Source: Acidimicrobiales bacterium (GTDB lineage: Bacteria; Actinomycetota; Acidimicrobiia; Acidimicrobiales; Palsa-688). Taken from it: a stretch of DNA of 36,267 bases. Shown here one piece after another: positions 31,673-36,267 of the stretch. The notes under the pieces were generated by a model, which was not told where the DNA came from, made no database searches, and was given only the letters and a program-made list of their open reading frames with translations. Made by a program: the position numbers and the translations under genes. Each line of letters begins with the position of its first letter. Positions within the stretch are counted from its first letter, which is position 1. The stretch covers positions 1 through 36,267 of the forward strand of contig JAFAWZ010000292.1 in assembly GCA_019241495.1 (NCBI GenBank). The letters are read 5' to 3'.

Positions 31673-32866
31673 CTGGAGCAGAGTGGCATCCCTCTCATCG
31701 CCGAGGAGGCGGCCTTCAAGGATCTCGTCGAACGGGCGAGGCGTGCTGATCGTTATGCCCTCGATACGGAATTCCACCGGGAGCGGACGTACTGGCCGTC
31801 GCTGGCGCTGTTGCAGATCGCCTGGTCCGACCACCCGCGAGAGCATCCCCAGGTCGCGTTGATCGACCCCCTGGCCGTCGACATGGCGCCATTGGCCGAG
31901 GTGCTGGCCGGCCCGGGCGTCATGGTGGCCCATGCCGCCGAGCAAGATCTCGAGATACTGGAGCGGATCTGCGGGATGGGCCCCAGCCGGCTCTTCGACA
32001 CCCAGATCGCGGCGGGCTTCGCGGGTCACGGCTCTTCCAGCCTGAGCGCGCTGACCCAGGCGTTCCTCGGTCAGGAGATGGCGAAGGGCGACCGGTTGAC
32101 CGATTGGCGGGTGCGGCCCCTGACCGATTCCCAGATGGCCTACGCGGCGGCCGACGTCGAGCATCTCCTCCAGCTGGCCGATGCCATCGCGGCCGACCTC
32201 GATCGATCCGATCGCACCGCCTGGGCCGAGGAGGAGTGCGAGTACGTCCGGCTTCGGTCCCATGGCCCGGGTGACCCGCTCAAAGCGTGGTGGAAGCTGC
32301 GCGATGCCCGGTCCCTGAAAGGAGCGTCGCGGGGGGTCGCCCAGGAAGTGGCGGCGTGGAGGGAGCGCCGGGCCCAAGCCGTCGACCAACCGGTCCGTTC
32401 CGTGCTCCCCGACCTCGCCGTACAAGCGATCTCGCACCGCCCGCCGGCCGATCCTGCCGCCCTGACTCGCATCCGCGGCCTCGAAGGTCGCCACATGCGC
32501 CCCGCGGTGGTGGAGGAGGTCCTCGCCGCCGTCGAGCGGGGCCGTGTTCTCCCCTCGAGCGAGCTCTGCCTGCCGCCCGCCGAGGACGTGCCGCGCGAGC
32601 TAAGAGCGCCCGTCGCTCTGGTCATGGCGTGGATCGCCCAGCTGGCCCGGGACTCGCGGATCGACACGTCACTGCTGGCCACGCGCGGCGACGTGGCGAC
32701 CTATCTTCGGGGGGAACCGGACTCCCGCCTCTCAGGCGGGTGGCGCTCCGCCCTCGTTGCCGAGCCGGTCCAGGCGCTCGTCGATGGCCGCGCCGCCCTG
32801 ACCTTCGACTCGGGTGGGTCGCTCGTCTTGGAGGAGAGGTCCCGCCGGCCCTACGCCGGTCCTTGA
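31673..32866 (+). CDS. rnd: Ribonuclease D
   Basis: A 3'-5' exoribonuclease for tRNA and stable RNA trimming. ExoI is LDTEF (Asp 31, Glu 33 from the proposed start), ExoII is AHAAEQDLEIL, ExoIII is YAAADVEHLL, so the DEDDy catalytic set is complete; GQEMAKGDRLTDWRVRPL and a C-terminal HRDC region follow. The start is unusual: near the place where homology begins (GIPLIAEEAAF) there is no ATG, GTG or TTG. A CTG at 31673 lies exactly where a leaderless transcript from the TAGGCT box would begin. Standard starts exist only inside the flavin reductase gene (GTG 31481 and 31436), giving a long unconserved extension. The 3' end overlaps the convergent small gene by 16 bases. Confidence 0.9.
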   Translation: MEQSGIPLIAEEAAFKDLVERARRADRYALDTEFHRERTYWPSLALLQIAWSDHPREHPQVALIDPLAVDMAPLAEVLAGPGVMVAHAAEQDLEILERICGMGPSRLFDTQIAAGFAGHGSSSLSALTQAFLGQEMAKGDRLTDWRVRPLTDSQMAYAAADVEHLLQLADAIAADLDRSDRTAWAEEECEYVRLRSHGPGDPLKAWWKLRDARSLKGASRGVAQEVAAWRERRAQAVDQPVRSVLPDLAVQAISHRPPADPAALTRIRGLEGRHMRPAVVEEVLAAVERGRVLPSSELCLPPAEDVPRELRAPVALVMAWIAQLARDSRIDTSLLATRGDVATYLRGEPDSRLSGGWRSALVAEPVQALVDGRAALTFDSGGSLVLEERSRRPYAGP

Positions 32867-33090
32867 TCGGTGGGGGTCTTGAACCGGAGGTCCACCCTCA
32901 AGGTCAAGATGCCGTCTTCGACGCTTCCGGTTGCATCCCCGATGATGGCGTAGTCCTGGAAGTCGATGCGGGCCTGGTCGATGAAGCGCTTGCGTTCGGG
33001 ACCCTCCAACGGCGGTATGCCGCGCTGGCGCACGGCCTTGGCCCGGGCCCGAAACCGGCTTGTCATCGCGTCGATGTCCAACTCTTCCAC
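32851..33090 (-). CDS. Uncharacterised 79-aa protein
   Basis: A small charged protein: a basic amphipathic helix (DAMTSRFRARAKAVRQRGIPPLEGPERKRFIDQARIDFQDYAII) and a C-terminal beta-like segment (GSVEDGILTLRVDLRFK). No family is recognised with confidence; the pattern looks like a conserved actinobacterial small protein. GTG 33090 has both a weak AAGGTGAGG ribosome binding site and a TAAGGT box eight bases upstream. Its upstream region includes the end of a MITE-like fragment. Confidence 0.7.
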   Translation of the reverse strand: MEELDIDAMTSRFRARAKAVRQRGIPPLEGPERKRFIDQARIDFQDYAIIGDATGSVEDGILTLRVDLRFKTPTDQGPA

Positions 33091-33098
33091 GGAACCTC

Positions 33099-33104
33099 AC
33101 CTTA
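33099..33104 (-). promoter_or_regulatory. -10 box TAAGGT for the 79-aa gene
   Basis: TANNNT hexamer eight bases before GTG 33090, touching the tip of the repeat fragment at 33104. Confidence 0.4.
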
Positions 33105-33133
33105 GAAGCTGTCGCGAAACCCGCGGCTCGCGA
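33104..33133. repeat. End fragment of the MITE-like family
   Basis: AGAAGCTGTCGCGAAACCC followed by GCGG matches the inverted right end of the 15695-15824 element with one mismatch over about 24 bases. The rest of the element is absent. The base before the element end is A, as in the other copies. Confidence 0.55.
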
Positions 33134-33159
33134 TGCCTGCCTTGACGAACCTACGGCGA

Positions 33160-33189
33160 TACACTGGCCGCCCGGCCAGTTATCTGGCC
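33160..33189 (+). promoter_or_regulatory. -10 box and alternating dyads before the 61-aa gene
   Basis: TACACT (33160-33165) is a candidate -10 box. CTGGCC (33164-33169), GGCCAG (33174-33179) and CTGGCC (33184-33189) alternate with 4-base spacers, so the middle arm can pair with either neighbour. Confidence 0.45.
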
Positions 33190-33214
33190 TTTCTCGACCA
33201 ACGGGAGCTTTAGG

Positions 33215-33400
33215 GTGAAAAAGGGACGGCATCGGCGCTTCGAAGAAGCGCGTGCTCTGAAGCGATTTGAGGCTGAGGATGTCGTGGAGCCGTGTGCCGA
33301 GTGCGGTGCCGAACCGGGAGCCGACCACGCCAGCTGGTGCCTGGCCATGGAAGACCTCGACGACGACGAGCTCTCAGACTCCGAGGCTCACCGCCTCTGA
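33215..33400 (+). CDS. Uncharacterised 61-aa protein with Cys/His zinc-like motif
   Basis: Basic N-terminus (KKGRHRRFEEARALKRFE), then CAECGAEPGADHASWC (CxxC-x7-H-x3-C, residues 27-42), which could hold one zinc ion, and a very acidic tail. Start GTG 33215 follows GGGAG about eight bases upstream. No family recognised. The last 13 bases overlap the end of the convergent cysteine cluster gene. Confidence 0.68.
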   Translation: MKKGRHRRFEEARALKRFEAEDVVEPCAECGAEPGADHASWCLAMEDLDDDELSDSEAHRL

Positions 33401-34212
33401 CGTAGCACCGGGTGGGGTAGGGGAACGGCGCTTCCCTTTGTCCGAACCTCGAGATAGGCCACCAGGCGGTCGTAGACCGCGTCTCCGACGAGTGCCCGCA
33501 GCTCCGATTCCATGGTCTGGTACACGGCGCGTCGGGAGCCGAAGGCCTCGGGGGCCTCGGTGCACCACCAGTGGAACTCCTCCCCGCCCCCGCCCCAATG
33601 CCGGCGATCCCACTGGCCGACCGTCGAGGTGACCCGGCCGGTGGACTCGTCGGTGCTGTCTTCGCGGCGCAGGGGGAGCTGCCAGCACACGTCCGGCTTC
33701 ATCTCGAGGGGTGGGTTTCCTCGGCGCAGTGCGGCCTGGTGCAGCGCGCACCCGGCGCCCGCCGCGAAGCCCGGTCGGTTCAAGAAGATGCAGGCGTCTT
33801 CGACCATCCTGGTGACCAAGGTGCCGTCGGGCTCGGTCGTGACCACGCCGCCCTTGCGGCCGATCGCCGCGAACTGCCACTCATCCGCGGTGAGGGTTCG
33901 AGCCGCCTTCCTGACCCGGGCCGCGTCGGCCCGGTCGGTGAAATGCGCCCCGTATGAGCAGCACCCCTGCTCGAGCTGCGGCGCCGGCCCGGTCAGCACT
34001 CCCTGACAGCCCCGCCCGAATATGCACTCCCAGCCTGAGGTCAGGAACGTGACATCGAATGCCCACGTCCGCAGCTCCGCCGGGTCGTCGAAGGTAAGCC
34101 ACTCGTGGGCCTCAGGAGGTGTGTCCCGGTAGCTCTTCACGGCGGCCTTGACTACCGCCGCCTTGACGGCCGCGGCTTTCTTGGCCGGACGGCTCTTCGC
34201 TTTGGGTGCCAT
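33388..34212 (-). CDS. Cysteine-rich protein, YkgJ/DUF3109-like
   Basis: A 274-residue protein with an Ala/Lys-rich N-terminal tail (~25 residues, likely flexible) and clustered cysteines: CIFGRGCQG, then EQGCCSYGAHF, then ACIFLNRPGFAAGAGCALHQAAL and KPDVCWQLPL. The order C-x5-C, CC, CIFL..GC.lH and C..LPL is the logic of YkgJ/DUF3109 metal-binding proteins, where the cysteines are thought to bind zinc or iron. The C-terminal EEFHWWCTEAPEAF is distinctive. Assignment is by motif pattern only. The ATG lies 3 bases after the M20 peptidase stop, so the two are co-transcribed. Confidence 0.72.
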   Translation of the reverse strand: MAPKAKSRPAKKAAAVKAAVVKAAVKSYRDTPPEAHEWLTFDDPAELRTWAFDVTFLTSGWECIFGRGCQGVLTGPAPQLEQGCCSYGAHFTDRADAARVRKAARTLTADEWQFAAIGRKGGVVTTEPDGTLVTRMVEDACIFLNRPGFAAGAGCALHQAALRRGNPPLEMKPDVCWQLPLRREDSTDESTGRVTSTVGQWDRRHWGGGGEEFHWWCTEAPEAFGSRRAVYQTMESELRALVGDAVYDRLVAYLEVRTKGSAVPLPHPVLRQRR

Positions 34213-34215
34213 GGC

Positions 34216-35595
34216 TCAGCCTCCCCGTCCCAGCTCGATCAAAAGCTCACCCGCGGCCAGCAGCCCTTTCCAGAATTGATCCATGACCATCCGCTCGTTG
34301 GGGGCGTGGATGCGGTCGCCGGGAAGCCCGACGCCGAGAAAGAGCACCGGGGCCCCCAGCACCCGACCCAACGCCTCTTCCGGCCCGCTGCCGCCTTCCC
34401 GGGTGAACAGCGGGGCCTGGCCCCACACCGTCTCGATGGCCCGACACAGGGCAGCCATCGACGGATGCTCGACCGGAGTCAAGGCCGGTGCGACGGCGCC
34501 TTCGCGCGTCACGGTCACCTCGACACCTGCGGGCAGCCGGTCGGCCAACCACGCCTTGAAGGCCGGCTCCACGTCGCTCGGCTGCTGGTCGGGCACGAGC
34601 CGGAACGCCACCTTGAACCCAGCTGTGGCCGGAACGATGGTCTTGATTCCAGGCCCCCCATAGCCGCTGTGCAGCCCCACCACCTCGGCGGTCGGGCGCA
34701 CGCCTATGCGCTCCAGCGGGGTGTAGCCCTCCTCGCCTTCCAGGTACGCGACGGCGCCGGCTGCGGCCCGGAAGGCGATCTCGTCGAATGGTTGAGCGTG
34801 CATCGATGCCTGCTCGCGCGAAGACAGGGCCCTGACCCGATCGTAGAAGCCGGGCAGGGTCACTCGTCCCTGCTCGTCGTGCAAGGCGGCGACCAGCCGA
34901 GCGGCTACGGCCGCCGCGTTGGGCACGGTCCCGCCCCACATGCCGCTGTGGAGGTCGATCGACGCGGTGCGGATGGCCACATCGAAGGCGACCAAGCCCC
35001 GCATGCCGACCGTCGTGGAGGGAACCTCCGGGCTGATCATCCCGGTGTCGGACACCACGACGACGTCGCACCGTAGCCGCTCGGCTTCGCTATCGAGCAA
35101 CGCCTCGAAGTTCGGGCTGCCCACCTCCTCCTCGCCTTCGACGAGGATCTTCAGGTTGACCGGCAACGTGTTGTCTCTGGCGAGCAGACCGCGCGCCGCC
35201 TCTATCTGGTAGAGGGTCTGGCCCTTGTCGTCGATGGAACCGCGGGCCCGGCACTCTCCGTCCACCACGACCGGCTCGAACGGCGGGCTGGCCCATTCGC
35301 CCAACGGGTCGACCGGTTGGACGTCGTGGTGGCCGTACACCAAAACGGTCGGTTTTCCCGGCCCGGCCCCCAACCACTCTCCGTAGACGGCCGGCCCGCC
35401 CCCGGTCTCGATGATCTCGACTGCCTCCATACCCGCCTGGCGCATCAGCCCGGCGCAGAACTCGGCCGATGCTCGCAGGTCGCCGGCGTGGCCGGGATCG
35501 GCTGATATCGACGGGATGCGAAGCCAGTCGAACAAGGTGTCGGTTATGCGGCCCCGCTCTGCGGTCAGGTAGGGCTGCAGAACGGCTTCGGGCAC
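34216..35595 (-). CDS. M20 family dipeptidase
   Basis: A di-zinc aminoacyl-peptide hydrolase of the M20 family (CNDP/PepV/DapE relatives). Metal ligands and catalytic residues: VYGHHDVQP (His), GSIDDKGQ (Asp), VEGEEEVGSPN (catalytic and ligand Glu), VVSDTG (Asp) and HAPNERM (His). The dimerisation domain lies between about residues 190 and 370. A GTG at 35595 is preferred because it follows a TACGGT box by six bases and starts just before the conserved region; ATG 35658 is possible but overlaps the divergent lipoprotein start. Confidence 0.9.
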   Translation of the reverse strand: MPEAVLQPYLTAERGRITDTLFDWLRIPSISADPGHAGDLRASAEFCAGLMRQAGMEAVEIIETGGGPAVYGEWLGAGPGKPTVLVYGHHDVQPVDPLGEWASPPFEPVVVDGECRARGSIDDKGQTLYQIEAARGLLARDNTLPVNLKILVEGEEEVGSPNFEALLDSEAERLRCDVVVVSDTGMISPEVPSTTVGMRGLVAFDVAIRTASIDLHSGMWGGTVPNAAAVAARLVAALHDEQGRVTLPGFYDRVRALSSREQASMHAQPFDEIAFRAAAGAVAYLEGEEGYTPLERIGVRPTAEVVGLHSGYGGPGIKTIVPATAGFKVAFRLVPDQQPSDVEPAFKAWLADRLPAGVEVTVTREGAVAPALTPVEHPSMAALCRAIETVWGQAPLFTREGGSGPEEALGRVLGAPVLFLGVGLPGDRIHAPNERMVMDQFWKGLLAAGELLIELGRGG

Positions 35596-35601
35596 CTCAG
35601 C

Positions 35602-35607
35602 ACCGTA
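35602..35607 (-). promoter_or_regulatory. -10 box TACGGT for M20 peptidase gene
   Basis: TANNNT hexamer six bases before GTG 35595, leaderless layout. Confidence 0.48.
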
Positions 35608-35618
35608 GTGCACTGCCT

Positions 35619-35635
35619 GGCCGGGCAGCCCGGCC
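35619..35635. promoter_or_regulatory. 17-bp palindrome between divergent promoters
   Basis: GGCCGGGC-A-GCCCGGCC is a perfect dyad centred at 35627, almost exactly midway between the divergent starts at 35595 and 35657 and between their -10 boxes. A shared operator is plausible. Confidence 0.45.
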
Positions 35636-35641
35636 CGCCGG

Positions 35642-35647
35642 TAGATT
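35642..35647 (+). promoter_or_regulatory. -10 box TAGATT for lipoprotein gene
   Basis: TANNNT hexamer nine bases before ATG 35657, so the leader would be absent or two or three bases long. Confidence 0.45.
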
Positions 35648-35656
35648 CGCCCGGTC

Positions 35657-36267
35657 ATGCGGCGCGCTACGGCCTGGACGAGGATCGGCGCCGCGGCGTG
35701 TGGTTTGTTCGTCCTGGCGGCGTGCTCCGGCGGCGCTTCGACCCCCGGCCGTTCCGCTCCTAGTCACTCGCCAGGGCCCGCTCCGAGCGGCTCGGCAGGG
35801 CCCACGTCTGAGGGCACCGCCCCCCACTGGGTGCCCTGTAAAGGGTCGGCTGGTCCGGCTGGCTACCAGTGCGCCTCCATCGCGGTACCCCGCGATCCCA
35901 CCGACGCGTCGAAGGGCCAGATCTCGATGGCCCTCGACCGCCGCCGGGCGTCGGGCGCCAAGATCGGGTCGCTCCTCGTCAACCCGGGTGGCCCCGGTGC
36001 GTCGGGCGTCGACTTCCTGCCCACCATCGTGGGGATGATCCCCTCGTCGCTGCTCGCCCGGTTCGACCTGATCGGCTTCGACCCGCCCGGAGTCGGTCGC
36101 ACTGCGCCCATCTCGTGCCTCGACCCGGCGGGCATGGCCCGGTACTTCCACGCCGACCCGGCCCCGGTCACCCCGGCCGGGCTGAGCTCACTGGTCGGCG
36201 AGTTCAAGGAGTTGGCCGCCGGCTGCGAGCGGCACAGCGCCCAGGAGCTGCCCTATACCAGCACGGT
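35657..36267 (+). CDS. Lipoprotein alpha/beta hydrolase (tripeptidyl aminopeptidase-like), 5' part
   Basis: The frame is open from ATG 35657 to the window edge. The first residues form a lipoprotein signal (RRATAWTRIGAAACGLFVLAAC with lipobox LAAC, Cys 23), followed by a Ser/Pro/Gly-rich linker, so the protein is anchored outside the membrane. WVPCKG and GYQCASIAVPRDP, then KIGSLLVNPGGPGASGVDFL (oxyanion region), RFDLIGFDPPGVGRTAPISC match the secreted SCO7095/tripeptidyl aminopeptidase family. The nucleophile serine lies beyond the window. Divergent from the M20 dipeptidase; together they could take part in peptide use, which is inference. Confidence 0.85.
   Translation, partial: MRRATAWTRIGAAACGLFVLAACSGGASTPGRSAPSHSPGPAPSGSAGPTSEGTAPHWVPCKGSAGPAGYQCASIAVPRDPTDASKGQISMALDRRRASGAKIGSLLVNPGGPGASGVDFLPTIVGMIPSSLLARFDLIGFDPPGVGRTAPISCLDPAGMARYFHADPAPVTPAGLSSLVGEFKELAAGCERHSAQELPYTST

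Overview
The window is chromosomal DNA from a high-GC actinobacterium, most likely a member of the Acidimicrobiia. Four things point that way. Starts are mostly GTG and the third codon position is nearly always G or C. Many genes have a TANNNT -10 box 6-9 bases before the start codon, which is the actinobacterial leaderless layout. There is a DUF3151 protein, a DapC of the mycobacterial Rv0858c type, and a ferrochelatase with a C-terminal cysteine cluster. There are also G-x-x-x-G-Y-W-L-A-A-x-D-G-G-V-F-A-Y-G repeats of the kind common in Acidimicrobiia. No rRNA, tRNA, CRISPR array, prophage, plasmid gene or defence island was seen. The gene content is mostly housekeeping and catabolic.

Layout. 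1-2766: the 3' part of a fused proline dehydrogenase/P5C dehydrogenase, coupled by an ATGA overlap to a Nudix hydrolase. 2768-5093: a 142-bp inverted-repeat element, then on the minus strand an acyl-CoA thioesterase, a small zinc-ribbon protein and a secreted coiled-coil protein with an Rpf/transglycosylase-like domain. 5178-7300: dapC and a crotonase, separated by an array of operator-like boxes. 7372-9638: minus-strand ahcY, a NadD-like nucleotidyltransferase and a two-helix membrane protein; the divergent neighbour is a PIG-L deacetylase. 10546-14023: minus-strand acyl-CoA dehydrogenase, (copro)ferrochelatase and a secreted 3D-domain protein. 14248-17184: amidase and an FAD-linked 2-hydroxyacid dehydrogenase, with a 130-bp MITE-like element between them. 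17240-19162: crotonase, a 98-aa unknown and a dienelactone hydrolase. 19159-24390: YlmA-like ABC ATPase, argS and a GH38 alpha-mannosidase. 24563-26365: a cold-shock protein, then fdhD and mobA. 26481-27208: a decayed secreted or membrane-protein gene containing a second copy of the MITE-like repeat. 27257-30194: a GAF-GGDEF diguanylate cyclase and tyrS. 30191-35595: HIT protein, DUF3151, flavin reductase, RNase D, small proteins, a YkgJ/DUF3109-like cysteine cluster protein and an M20 dipeptidase. 35657-end: the 5' part of a lipoprotein alpha/beta hydrolase.

Functional themes are fatty-acyl-CoA metabolism (tesB, two crotonases, acyl-CoA dehydrogenase), amino-acid and peptide turnover (putA, amidase, M20 peptidase, dapC), the methyl cycle (ahcY), molybdoenzyme maturation (fdhD, mobA), translation (argS, tyrS) and cell-wall remodelling (Rpf-like and 3D proteins).

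The most useful unexplained signals are these: a small family of MITE-like repeats (a full copy, a truncated copy and a fragment) plus an unrelated 142-bp inverted-repeat element; a pervasive leaderless promoter signature that fixes many start codons; an RNase D gene with no ATG, GTG or TTG at the expected place but a CTG seven bases after a TAGGCT box; and several dyads or competing hairpins in front of ahcY, hemH, the cold-shock gene, a small zinc-binding ORF and the M20/lipoprotein divergent pair.
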